NCBI GenBank assembly: GCA_035547915.1
Contig: DASZTS010000062.1
Span: forward strand, 1 to 32,452
Source: DASSFG01 sp035547915
GTDB taxonomy: Bacteria; Planctomycetota; Planctomycetia; Pirellulales; JAICIG01
Length of the DNA: 32,452 nt
Reading direction: 5' to 3'
Under the pieces are notes generated by a model, which saw only the letters and a program-made list of their open reading frames with translations, did not search any database and was not told the DNA's origin. Positions 15,223-23,443 of this stretch are shown here, piece by piece. The translations under genes and the position numbers were made by a program. Numbering within the stretch: the stretch's first letter is position 1; each line of letters starts with the position of its first letter.

Positions 15223-16323
15223 CTAAGAAGCCGTCTGTGCCGTGTCGGCGATGGGTGTTCCGCGGGCGGCGCAGAGGACGATGCGAGCGACCTGCCGGGC
15301 GGCAGCGGGACGAGCCAGGCACTCGATCGCGCGCGACAGTTCGCCGCGTGCTTCGCTGTCGGTCAACAAGGCGGCCAGCTCGCCTGCAAGCCGATCGGCA
15401 AAGTCCGGCGACGATGGTTCGACGACTCGGCAGGCATCTCCCAGCGCGGCGGCGTTGCGCCGCTGATGATCGTCGCTGGCGTGCGGATACGGACAGAGGA
15501 TGGCCGGCGTGCCCGTGACCAGCAATTCGGCGATGGTCGAACCGCCCGCGCGGCAGACCACCAGGCCCGCGCGCGGCAACAATGTGGGCATGTCCGCAAA
15601 CGGCGTCACCTCCGCCATCAGGCCGAGACAGTGATACCGATCACGAGTGGCCGCTACGTCACGCTCGCCCGCCTGGTGCACAATCCGCCAATCGCGCGCC
15701 AGCGGCCCCAGTCTGGCCAAAGCCTCGGGAACGGCCGCGTTCAGCGCCGACGCGCCGGCACTCCCGCCCGTCACGAGCAACAACTTTTCGCGCGGGGTAG
15801 CGACAGGCTGCTCGAAGAACGCTCTGCGCACGGGGTTGCCCGTGTGATGGACGCGACCTGCTCCGTCATGCCAGGCGAACGACGCGCAGACGCACGTCGC
15901 GTGACGGCGGAGCCAGCGGTTCACTCGACCGGGCACGGCGTTCTGCTCCAGCAGGACCAACGGTATGCCGAGACTGGCCGCCGCCCGCCCCACGGGCGCG
16001 CTGGCATAACCGCCCAGCCCCACCACAGCGTCGGCCCGGTGGGCGCGTAGCAGCCGCTTGCCACCCAAGAATCCTTGCAGATTGGCGGCCAAGAAATGAC
16101 CGGCGGCCCACGGTCGGCGTGGCCAGGGATGACAGGCCACGGCCCAATAATCGTAACCCGCCCTGGCGACGTGTTCTCGCTCGGCAGCCCCGCCGCGGCC
16201 GGCGAACAACAGGCGTGCGCGGGGCTCGATGTCTCGAAGTGAGTCCGCCACCGCCAGCCCGGCGAACAGATGCCCCAGCGTTCCCCCGCCGGTGAAAACG
16301 ATCGTAGGTCTCGCGGCATTCAT
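15223..16323 (-). CDS. murG: MurG, lipid II synthase
   Basis: 366 residues. MurG transfers GlcNAc from UDP-GlcNAc to lipid I to make lipid II, on the inner face of the cytoplasmic membrane. The N-terminal glycine-rich loop TGGGTLGHLFAGLAVADSL matches the first G-loop, GLGGYASAP the second, LEQNAVPGRVNRWL the acceptor region and ITGGSAG-type VTGGSAGASALN the third. VVCRAGGSTIAELLVTGTPA with YPHASDDHQRRNA forms the UDP-sugar-binding signature. The start codon overlaps the mraY stop by 4 bases, indicating translational coupling. It is the last gene of the mur operon here; murC and ddl are not present downstream, where a convergent decarboxylase gene ends. Confidence 0.95.
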   Translation of the reverse strand: MNAARPTIVFTGGGTLGHLFAGLAVADSLRDIEPRARLLFAGRGGAAEREHVARAGYDYWAVACHPWPRRPWAAGHFLAANLQGFLGGKRLLRAHRADAVVGLGGYASAPVGRAAASLGIPLVLLEQNAVPGRVNRWLRRHATCVCASFAWHDGAGRVHHTGNPVRRAFFEQPVATPREKLLLVTGGSAGASALNAAVPEALARLGPLARDWRIVHQAGERDVAATRDRYHCLGLMAEVTPFADMPTLLPRAGLVVCRAGGSTIAELLVTGTPAILCPYPHASDDHQRRNAAALGDACRVVEPSSPDFADRLAGELAALLTDSEARGELSRAIECLARPAAARQVARIVLCAARGTPIADTAQTAS

Positions 16324-17387
16324 CGTGCGTCGCTCGACATGCGAGGCGATTCCTCACCAACCGTAACGAGCGCTTCGTGGATGGAATCGAACGCCGCCCA
16401 CCGCGGTCGGGTCCATATCGCAGGCGCGAATGCCAGGCACCCGCCGACGGCCAAGGCGCCGGCGACCGTCCAGCAGCGGCGCACGATCGTCGGCTCGGGC
16501 CAACCGAGAAACTCGAAATGGTGGTGCAGGGGCGCACAGAGGAACAAGCGGCGGCCGGTGCGACGGAACCAGACGACCTGCAACACCACGCTCGCCAGTT
16601 CGGCCACGAACACGCCTCCGACGAACAGCAGCAACCACTGTAGGTGACTCAGAATCGCCAACAGCGCGAGTAGGCCGCCCAGCGGCAGCGAGCCCGTGTC
16701 GCCCATGAACAGCCGGGCCGGGGCGCGATTCAGCCGCAAGAACCCGGCCAAGGCCCCGGCGAGCGCGGCCGCCAATAAGGCTACTTGTCGGTTTCGTTCC
16801 GCATCGCCAGGACCGGCGGAGGGAACCAACAGCGCGATCAGCGCGAGCGCCGTGGCGGCAATGGCTCCGCAGCCACCCGCCAGACCGTCGAGCCCGTCCG
16901 TGACATTCACGGCATTCGACATGCCCATGATCAGCATGACAGCCAGCGGCGCGTACAGGAGCCAATCGACCCGACCGTTCCAATCATCGGCGATCGCCAG
17001 TGCGGCCACCGTCGCCACCGCGATGGCAGCCTGCCCCGACAGTTTGGCGCGCACACTCAGTCCTCGACGGCGGCCGCGGGCCTTGATCGCATCGTCGCAC
17101 ACACCCAAGACGGCGAACGCCAGCGTGGCGGCCACCGCGATGAGCACGGCGGGCTGCCCCAGGTCGCAGCAAAGCGCAACGGCCGCCAGCCAGCAACCGA
17201 CGATCAGCAATCCGCCCATCGACGGCGTGCCCGACTTGGCCGCGTGAAGTTTTGCGAGCTTCGGAGATGCCGTGTCGATCCGTTCACGACATAGGCGGCG
17301 CAACCGTTCGGTGACGCCGGGCCCGAGGAGGGCCGCCAGCAGATAGGCCGTGGCGGCGGCCAGCAATGCGAGACCGAGATCGTGCAT
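16320..17387 (-). CDS. mraY: MraY, phospho-MurNAc-pentapeptide transferase
   Basis: 355 residues, polytopic (about ten membrane helices). MraY transfers phospho-MurNAc-pentapeptide from UDP to undecaprenyl phosphate, giving lipid I. Signatures: KSGTPSMGG (51-59), the DD pair (98-99), NVTDGLDGLAGG (161-172), GDTGS (229-233) and the HHH-FE motif (288-292), all catalytic or Mg/nucleotide-binding in known MraY. The gene follows murF on the same strand, but 346 bases packed with hairpins separate them and no clear ribosome-binding site was seen before the ATG, so expression may be set separately. murD and ftsW, often found next to it, are absent. Confidence 0.95.
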   Translation of the reverse strand: MHDLGLALLAAATAYLLAALLGPGVTERLRRLCRERIDTASPKLAKLHAAKSGTPSMGGLLIVGCWLAAVALCCDLGQPAVLIAVAATLAFAVLGVCDDAIKARGRRRGLSVRAKLSGQAAIAVATVAALAIADDWNGRVDWLLYAPLAVMLIMGMSNAVNVTDGLDGLAGGCGAIAATALALIALLVPSAGPGDAERNRQVALLAAALAGALAGFLRLNRAPARLFMGDTGSLPLGGLLALLAILSHLQWLLLFVGGVFVAELASVVLQVVWFRRTGRRLFLCAPLHHHFEFLGWPEPTIVRRCWTVAGALAVGGCLAFAPAIWTRPRWAAFDSIHEALVTVGEESPRMSSDAR

Positions 17388-17420
17388 GGTTCAGTGTTGC
17401 CGCACACATGCCGCAGGGGC

Positions 17421-17586
17421 GGTGGCTGACGGCAGCCACCCGCCTCGGCCGACTCTGCCGGGGCACCGGTCGCGGTGCCGCACGGCTCGTGCCGCCGGCC
17501 GAGAGGGGACGTCTCGCATCCTCGCTCTCGGCGGCAGCGTGTTCCCTGAGCAACCGGAGCGGCGGTGAACGCCGCCCCGGTGCTCA
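17421..17586. repeat. Series of four hairpins in mur operon
   Basis: Four inverted repeats in a row. (1) GGTGGCTG-ACGG-CAGCCACC, 17421-17440, perfect 8 bp. (2) GGCACC (17462-17467) with GGTGCC (17474-17479), 6 bp. (3) GCCGCC plus GAGAG (17491-17505) with CTCTCGGCGGC (17525-17535), 11 bp with a 4-base bulge. (4) an 18-base arm (17547-17564) with a 17-base arm (17570-17586) around GTGAA, nearly complete. Hairpin 4 contains GAGCAACCGG, similar to arm sequences of the repeat at 2319-2443 and 4797-4822. Might be terminators, processing sites or a repeat cluster. Confidence 0.75.
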
Positions 17587-17592
17587 GTCAAT

Positions 17593-17723
17593 GAAGCTCC
17601 ATCGCGAAGCACTTGCCGGAGCGGCCGACCCAGAGACCGCTGGCCCGACAAGCTTGGGCTCCAACCCAGGAGGGAGGGTAGCGCTTGGGTTCCCGCAAAC
17701 CCGTACGCTGACGATGGAGCTTC
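17593..17723. repeat. 131-bp element with 12-bp terminal inverted repeats
   Basis: GAAGCTCCATCG (17593-17604) and its perfect complement CGATGGAGCTTC (17712-17723) bound a 131-base segment that has no coding frame. The inside contains further short palindromic runs, including AGCG/CGCT and GGGTTC/CAAACCC near 17680-17710. The size and terminal repeats resemble a miniature inverted-repeat element; a clean target duplication was not found (flanks TCAAT and TCAAAT are only similar). Confidence 0.6.
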
Positions 17724-17733
17724 TCAAATGATC

Positions 17734-19113
17734 TCAGTCTCCCAATGCCGTGATGAATCGTTCCATGGCCAGCGCCCGCGAGCCCTTCACGAGCATCACG
17801 TCGCCGGCGTGCATCCATTCCCGCAGCCGAGGCACGGCATCGAGCGGATCGTCGCAAGCGAGCACGCGCTCGCTGGCCATGCCCGAACGCCGCGCGGCCG
17901 AGACGACTTCTTCGGCCCGCGCTCCGCAGGCCACCAACCGGTCGGCGCCGCAGCGCGTGACCACCTCGTCGCCCAGCTCGCGGTGGCAGCGTGCCTCCTC
18001 GTCGCCCAGCTCCCGCATGTCGCCGCAGACCACGATACGCTGCCCGGGTGCGTCGAATTCTCGCAGCAGGTCGAGTGCCGCACGCATCGACGTCGGGCTG
18101 GCGTTGTAGCAGTCGTTGATCACCTTCGTGCCGTTGATCTCGATCACCTGGCAACGCATCGGCGGCGGCTGAAAATCGTCCAACGCCGCCGACATTTCGC
18201 CCAGCGACAGCCCCCATTCCTTGCCGACGGCAACCGCCGCCAGAACACTCGTGAGGTGGTGCCGTCCCCAGACGGGCACGACGAACGCTTCGCCGTCGAC
18301 CGTCAGGCTCAGCCGGCCCGCCGCACTGCGGACATCGGTCGCCACAACGTCGCAATCCGCCTGCTTGCCGAACCAAACGGGCTTCACGGCCATACGTCGC
18401 GCTAGCCGCCGCAATACTTCGTCGTCGCCGTTGAGGATCGCCACGCCGTCTCGCGGCAGAGCGAGCAGCAGTTCGCCTTTCGCCTTGGCCAGTTGTTCAC
18501 GGCCGCCGAAGCCGCCCAGGTGGGCTTCGCCGATCCGAGTCATCACCCCGCAGTGCGGCTGCGCCAGTTCGGCCAACGCGGCGATCTCGCCCGCCGCACT
18601 CGCCGCGAGTTCGACCACGGCATAGTCGTCGTCCGGCGCCCACGCCAACATCGACAGGGGCACGCCGATATGGTTGTTGTAGTTTCGTTGGCTCGCCTGG
18701 CCGCGGTATCGCGACCGGAGCACCGTGTGGATCATGTCCCGCGTCGTCGTCTTCCCAACGCTTCCCGTCACACCGATCACCCGGCCGCCGAATCGGCGCC
18801 GCTGCTCGGCCGCGACCTGCCAGAGGGCCTGTTGCGCGTCGTCCACGGCGAGCGCCCAGCACCCCGCCGGCGGAGAGACCAGCGACGACTCCGACACCAT
18901 GCCGATCGCGCCGCGAGCAAAAGCATCACCGGCGAACTCGCTGCCGTTGGCTCGCTTGCCCGGCAGCGCCCAAAACACATCGCCCGGCACGACCTCGCGG
19001 CTATCGATCACGACGCGTGCCAGCGGAGCGCCCGGTTGCCGGGGCAACCGCTCGACGCCGAGCCAGCGTCCGCCGGTCAGCCGTTGCAGTTCGTGTAAGG
19101 TGATCCGATTCAT
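17734..19113 (-). CDS. murF: MurF, adds D-Ala-D-Ala to UDP-MurNAc-tripeptide
   Basis: 459 residues. MurF ligates D-Ala-D-Ala to UDP-MurNAc-tripeptide using ATP in the cytoplasm. The ATP loop is GVTGSVGKTTTRDMI, followed by the substrate segment QRNYNNHIGVPLSML, GEAHLGGFGG, and INDCYNASPTSMRAAL, all typical of MurF. The N-terminal domain holds IDSREVVPGDVFWALPGKRANG. Its start lies 13 bases after the murE stop, on the same strand, so the two are co-transcribed. Length and motifs are complete. Confidence 0.95.
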   Translation of the reverse strand: MNRITLHELQRLTGGRWLGVERLPRQPGAPLARVVIDSREVVPGDVFWALPGKRANGSEFAGDAFARGAIGMVSESSLVSPPAGCWALAVDDAQQALWQVAAEQRRRFGGRVIGVTGSVGKTTTRDMIHTVLRSRYRGQASQRNYNNHIGVPLSMLAWAPDDDYAVVELAASAAGEIAALAELAQPHCGVMTRIGEAHLGGFGGREQLAKAKGELLLALPRDGVAILNGDDEVLRRLARRMAVKPVWFGKQADCDVVATDVRSAAGRLSLTVDGEAFVVPVWGRHHLTSVLAAVAVGKEWGLSLGEMSAALDDFQPPPMRCQVIEINGTKVINDCYNASPTSMRAALDLLREFDAPGQRIVVCGDMRELGDEEARCHRELGDEVVTRCGADRLVACGARAEEVVSAARRSGMASERVLACDDPLDAVPRLREWMHAGDVMLVKGSRALAMERFITALGD

Positions 19114-19126
19114 GACTTCGCTTGTC

Positions 19127-20617
19127 TCAGGCCGCCCGGCCCAATGCCGGCGCCATCTCGTAGAGCCAGTTCCGCGCCACCTCGCGATCGTCGAAATGGA
19201 AGCGGCGATCGCCGATCATCTGATACGTTTCGTGCCCTTTGCCCGCGAGCAACACACAGTCGCCCGGTTGCGCCTGTTCGAGTGCCCAGACGATCGCCTC
19301 GTGCCGATCGACGATCGTCCGCACGGCTGACGGTTCGGCACAGCCGGCCACGATCTGTTCGATGATCGCGGCGGGGCGTTCGCCGCGGGGATTGTCGCTG
19401 GTGACGACCGCCACGTCGGCGACCTCTTCGACCGCACGGCCCATCGGGCCGCGTTTTGACTTGTCGCGATCGCCGCCCGCGCCGAAGACGCAGATCAGGC
19501 GACCGCGGGTGACCGCACGCAACGTCGTCAGGCTGGCCGAGAGGGCGTCGGGCGTATGGGCGTAGTCGACGAACACGCTGAACGGCTGGCCGCACTCGAT
19601 CCGTTCGAGCCGGCCGGGCACGCGCGGAATGGCTTCCAACCCCGCCACGATCGTCGGCAGGTCGATGGAGTAGACCAATCCCACGGCGGCCGCCATCAAG
19701 CAGTTGGTGATGTTGTGCGCGCCGATGAGCGGGGTTCGCACGGCGATCGTTTCCTCGCCGGCGCTCAGCAGGAATGTTTGCTCGCTCGCGAATTGTTCGA
19801 CCGGAACCGCCGTTACTTCGGCCGGGGCGTTGATGCCGACCGAGAGCACCGGCCCGTCGACCCGCGCCAGCAGGCTCTCCGCGGCCGGATCGTCGACGTT
19901 GACGACGGCGAAGCCCTCGGGCGCCAAGCGGTCAAACAACCGGGCCTTGGTATCGCGGTACGCCCCCCAGGTGCCGTGGTAATCGAGGTGGTCGCGTCGC
20001 ACGTTGGTCAGGCAAGCCACGTCGAGATCGACGCCGGCCAACCGCTGCTGCGCGAGAGCGTGGCTCGACACTTCCATGACGGCGTGCGTGCAACCGTTCG
20101 CCACCATGCGTGCCATCCACTGGGCCATGACGTTCGCGGGCGGCGTGGTCCAACCGGCATCGGCCCATTCTTGGCCGTCGAAATAACCGAGCGTGCCCAG
20201 CACGCCCGTCTTCTGACCGGCGGCCGACAACACGCTGCCGATCAGGTAGCTGGTGGTCGTCTTGCCGTTGGTGCCCGTGATGCCGATCGTCTTCAGACGG
20301 CGAGCCGGGTTGCCGGCGAGCGCGTGGCAGACCTCACCGAAGGCCCGCGCCACGTCGTCCACGTAGCAGACCGGCACGGGGCATTCGCCCAGCGGCCGGC
20401 CGGCCAATATGGCTGTGGCTCCGCGCTCGACGGCCTGGTTCACATGGTTGTGGCCGTCGGCCGCGCTGCCCGGTAGTGCGACGAACAGGTCGCCGGGGCG
20501 GCAAGCCCGCGAATCGGCACAACAACTCGAGACCGTGATATCGCCCGACGGCAAACTGGCGTCGGACAAGATCTGGCTCAGGCTGACTCCGCGCGGTGGC
20601 GCGGGGGTGCGATCCAT
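19127..20617 (-). CDS. murE: MurE, meso-diaminopimelate-adding ligase
   Basis: 496 residues from the ATG at 20617, which has GGAGG 9 bases upstream; a GTG at 20644 in frame lacks one. MurE adds the third residue of the stem peptide with ATP. Motifs: CCADSRACRPGDLFVALPG near the N-terminus, ATP loop GITGTNGKTTTSYL, TNVRRDHLDYHGTWGAYRDTK with the carbamylated lysine, and SDNPRGERP. The DNPR motif marks enzymes that use meso-diaminopimelate; lysine-adding forms carry other residues there. So the wall is predicted to be of the A1-gamma type. It starts the mur operon; no ftsI or ftsL is found upstream, where a carbon-metabolism gene lies instead. Confidence 0.95.
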   Translation of the reverse strand: MDRTPAPPRGVSLSQILSDASLPSGDITVSSCCADSRACRPGDLFVALPGSAADGHNHVNQAVERGATAILAGRPLGECPVPVCYVDDVARAFGEVCHALAGNPARRLKTIGITGTNGKTTTSYLIGSVLSAAGQKTGVLGTLGYFDGQEWADAGWTTPPANVMAQWMARMVANGCTHAVMEVSSHALAQQRLAGVDLDVACLTNVRRDHLDYHGTWGAYRDTKARLFDRLAPEGFAVVNVDDPAAESLLARVDGPVLSVGINAPAEVTAVPVEQFASEQTFLLSAGEETIAVRTPLIGAHNITNCLMAAAVGLVYSIDLPTIVAGLEAIPRVPGRLERIECGQPFSVFVDYAHTPDALSASLTTLRAVTRGRLICVFGAGGDRDKSKRGPMGRAVEEVADVAVVTSDNPRGERPAAIIEQIVAGCAEPSAVRTIVDRHEAIVWALEQAQPGDCVLLAGKGHETYQMIGDRRFHFDDREVARNWLYEMAPALGRAA

Positions 20618-20791
20618 GGCGTGAGGCCTCCGTGCCTCGTTCACGCGGTTGACTTGGTTTGAGGATGGACCGGTGGGGCCGTCCTATGACGTGACCGTGC
20701 GGCACGCCGCGCGATCGGCAGGGATTGGTCTGACCGACGGCGGGCCGGTGATTGATTTGCGGGCGGGATTGTCGCGAAATCCCGGCGGCTG

Positions 20792-21688
20792 TCAAGGCGG
20801 GTTCTGACCCGCCGGCGGATTGCCAAAAAAGGCCCGATCGCGGGCCTCGTAGTCGCTGTATTTCAACAGGTCATACAGGTCTTGCCGGCTCTGCATCAGG
20901 TCGAGCAGCTCGCGCTGCGTGCCATCGGCCGCCAGCATGCCCAGCGCCGCCTCGACCCCCTTCATCGCCACGCGCAGCAGCGTGACGGGAAACAGGACGG
21001 CCGCGTATCCCATCTCGGCCAACTCGTCGAGCGTCAGCAACGGGCTCTTGCCGAACTCGGTCATGTTGGCGATCAACGGTACGTCCATCTCGCGGGCAAA
21101 CTCGGCGAACTCCGCGGCGTCGACCAACGCCTCGGGAAAGATCCAGTCGGCGCCGGCCTGCACGTAACGGCGGGCTCGGCTGAGGGCGGCCTGAAAGTCT
21201 TCGGCGCCGCGGGCATCGGTGCGGGCGATGATCACCAGGTCGGGATCGCGGCGGGCCGAGACCGCGGCCCGCAGCTTGGCGCACATCTCTTCCGCCGGAA
21301 CGAGGCTCTTGCCCGACAAGTGGCCACAACGTTTCGGCAGCCGCTGGTCTTCGAGCTGGATGGCGGCGGCGCCGGCCGCCTCCAATTCGACGACCGTCCG
21401 TTCCACGTTCACCGGTTCGCCGAACCCCGTGTCGGCGTCGACGATCAAGGGAATGGACACGCTGCGGGCCAGGCGGGCCGTTTGCTCGGCCAGTTCCGAG
21501 AGCGTGAACAGGCCGATATCGGGCAGGGCAAGCTCTCCGGCCGAGAAGGCCGCGCCCGAGAGATAGGTCGCCTCGAACCCCATCTCTTCGATCATGCGGG
21601 CCACCAGCGCGTTGAACGCGCCGGGGACGGGCAGGGTGGCGTCGGCGACCGCGTCGCGCAGCTTTCTTCCGGGAGTGACAGCGGGCAT
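20792..21688 (-). CDS. prpB: Methylisocitrate-lyase-type enzyme (PrpB family)
   Basis: 298 residues of the isocitrate lyase/PEP mutase superfamily. Motifs: YLSGAA (42-47), VDADTGFG (83-90) with Mg-binding Asp84 and Asp86, QLEDQ (111-115), PKRCGH (118-123), the methylisocitrate-lyase signature K-K/R-C-G-H with catalytic Cys121, and ANMTEFGKSP. The reaction would split 2-methylisocitrate into pyruvate and succinate, ending the methylcitrate cycle for propionyl-CoA; dimethylmalate lyase or oxaloacetate decarboxylase activity is possible, since no prpC or prpD lies nearby. The start has CAGGAG about 8 bases upstream. It sits 174 bases before murE on the same strand, an odd neighbour for cell-wall genes. 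Confidence 0.85.
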   Translation of the reverse strand: MPAVTPGRKLRDAVADATLPVPGAFNALVARMIEEMGFEATYLSGAAFSAGELALPDIGLFTLSELAEQTARLARSVSIPLIVDADTGFGEPVNVERTVVELEAAGAAAIQLEDQRLPKRCGHLSGKSLVPAEEMCAKLRAAVSARRDPDLVIIARTDARGAEDFQAALSRARRYVQAGADWIFPEALVDAAEFAEFAREMDVPLIANMTEFGKSPLLTLDELAEMGYAAVLFPVTLLRVAMKGVEAALGMLAADGTQRELLDLMQSRQDLYDLLKYSDYEARDRAFFGNPPAGQNPP

Positions 21689-21864
21689 CGGTGCTCCTGA
21701 ACAAGGGTGAATGAACCTGCCTCATTCGACATTGTTGGAAAGCGTCGGCAAGTGGGCAAGCGACCGGGGTTGTCGGGTATATTGAAAGTTTGCCCTCAAG
21801 TCGCCTTGACGGGGAAAGAGACGCTCCGTCGACCGCTTCGAGGGCCGGAAAGTGCCCTCCACCG

Positions 21865-23430
21865 ATGCCCGCCACCGCCGACAACACCGACACGCCGCCG
21901 CCGTCCGCGCGCTGGATCGCGCCGCTGGAAATAGCACTCTTGCTGGCGGTGTTTTCGTTCCAGGCGGGGTGGCCGGCACCCGATGTGAACGAACCGCACT
22001 ATCTGGGCAAGGCCCGGCATTTCTGGGATCCGGCCTGGGCGGCGGGCGACTTCTTCTTCGAATCGTCCGATACCCACCGCGTGTTCTACCTGACGTGCGG
22101 CTGGCCGAGCCACTGGTTATCGCTACCGCACTTCGCCTGGTGCGGACGGCTGGTCAGTTGGCTACTGCTGGCCGTGAGTTGGCAGCGGTTGTGCCGAGCG
22201 GTGGTGGGCCGGCCCGGTTGGGCCGTGCCGGCCGGAGCGCTGTTCCTGGCGCTCAACGTCGGCTGCCATCTGGCGGGCGAATGGGTGGTGGGCGGGTTCG
22301 AAGCGAAAGGGCTCGCCTACGCCTTGGTGTTCGCGGGGTTGGCGGCCGTGATTCGCGATCGTTGGAACACGGCCTTCCTCTTATTCGGCGCCGCGTCGGC
22401 CCTGCACGTGCTCGTCGGCGGCTGGTCGGCACTCGCCGCCGCATTCTGCTGGCTCGTTTCAGCCGACGCTCCGCCGCTCGCCCGACTTTGGCCGGGTCTG
22501 TTGGGCGGCGCTCTGTTGGCCCTGCTCGGTATCGTGCCCGCGCTGGAGCTGAACTGGGGAGTCGACACGCAACTCGTCGCCGAGGCCAACGACATCTATG
22601 TTTTTCGCCGCCTGCCGCACCACCTGGTACCCGAGTCGTTGCGCTGGCCGTTTCTCCTCCGTTTCCTGCTGATGGTGCTCGTCTGGCTGGCGCTGACCGT
22701 TCGCCGCAACGACCACCGGCCGTTACGGAAACTGGAATCGTTCGTTGTCGCGGCCTTGGCGATCTCGTTCGCCGGGATGCTCCTCTCGCAGCTCACCGCG
22801 AACGTCCCGGAGACGAAGGCGGCGATCCTGCGCTATTACTGGTTTCGCCTGGCCGACGTGATGGTGCCGGTGGGGATCGCGCTGGCCGCGGTGACAGGCT
22901 GGTCGGCGACCAGTCGCGCGCGCCGAGGTGCAAAATTCGCATGGCAAGCCGCCGGATGGCTGGCCGTCTGCGCGGCGCTGGTGGCGTACGGGCAGGTCGA
23001 CTACGCGGGCTGCGGCGGATTCCAAAACGTGCCGCGGGCCGACAAAAAGGTACTCGACCATGCCGACTGGCGCGACGTTTGCCAGTGGATGGGCGACCAC
23101 ACGCCGTCGGGCGCGCTGGCGATCACGCCCAGGATGGCACAGACCTTCACCTGGTATGCCGGCCGCGGGCAAGTGGTGTCGTGGAAGGATCTGCCGCAGG
23201 ACGCCGAGGCCGTGGTGCGCTGGTGGCAGCGTCTGGAAGACATTCACGGTATGCCGCATCCCGAATACCAAGGGCGCTGGCACGAGTCGTTGACGGAGCT
23301 GTCGCCACGTCGTCTGCGCGAGCTGGGCCGAAGATACCGGGCCGACTACCTGGTGGTCGAGGCCGAGCCGCCGTTGGAACTGCCGCGTTTGTATGCGAAC
23401 GGATCGTACTGCGTCTATAAGCTGGATTGA
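21865..23430 (+). CDS. Polytopic membrane protein, GT-C-like layout
   Basis: 521 residues from the ATG at 21865; an earlier ATG at 21790 in the same frame adds a non-hydrophobic leader. About 9-11 membrane helices fill residues 15-395, and a soluble domain fills the last 125 residues. After the first helix comes PDVNEPHYLGKARHFWDP, an acidic, aromatic loop of the kind seen in lipid-sugar-dependent glycosyltransferases of the GT-C class, where an Asp/Glu in the first outer loop is catalytic. The C-terminal part (WRDVCQWMGDHTPSGALAITP, YRADYLVVEAEP) resembles the soluble end of oligosaccharyl- or mannosyl-transferase-like proteins. That role is inference. It is divergent from prpB, and the Nudix gene starts 13 bases after its stop. 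Confidence 0.7.
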   Translation: MPATADNTDTPPPSARWIAPLEIALLLAVFSFQAGWPAPDVNEPHYLGKARHFWDPAWAAGDFFFESSDTHRVFYLTCGWPSHWLSLPHFAWCGRLVSWLLLAVSWQRLCRAVVGRPGWAVPAGALFLALNVGCHLAGEWVVGGFEAKGLAYALVFAGLAAVIRDRWNTAFLLFGAASALHVLVGGWSALAAAFCWLVSADAPPLARLWPGLLGGALLALLGIVPALELNWGVDTQLVAEANDIYVFRRLPHHLVPESLRWPFLLRFLLMVLVWLALTVRRNDHRPLRKLESFVVAALAISFAGMLLSQLTANVPETKAAILRYYWFRLADVMVPVGIALAAVTGWSATSRARRGAKFAWQAAGWLAVCAALVAYGQVDYAGCGGFQNVPRADKKVLDHADWRDVCQWMGDHTPSGALAITPRMAQTFTWYAGRGQVVSWKDLPQDAEAVVRWWQRLEDIHGMPHPEYQGRWHESLTELSPRRLRELGRRYRADYLVVEAEPPLELPRLYANGSYCVYKLD

Positions 23431-23443
23431 CGCGGTCACACTG

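Larger units (their letters stand above)
17388..17733. other. Gap splitting mur operon, hairpin-rich
   Basis: 346 bases between murF and mraY, an unusual length inside a mur operon. No frame in it looks like a protein. It is filled by successive inverted repeats, listed separately (17421-17586 and 17593-17723). Confidence 0.75.

Noticed and set aside
17593..17723. Insertion sequence with transposase
   Set aside because: There are terminal inverted repeats but only about 107 bases inside and no coding frame; at most a non-autonomous miniature element.
19556..20476. Plus-strand frame of 306 codons opposite murE
   Set aside because: It has shadow composition (H, R, V, D rich) and murE motifs are complete on the other strand.
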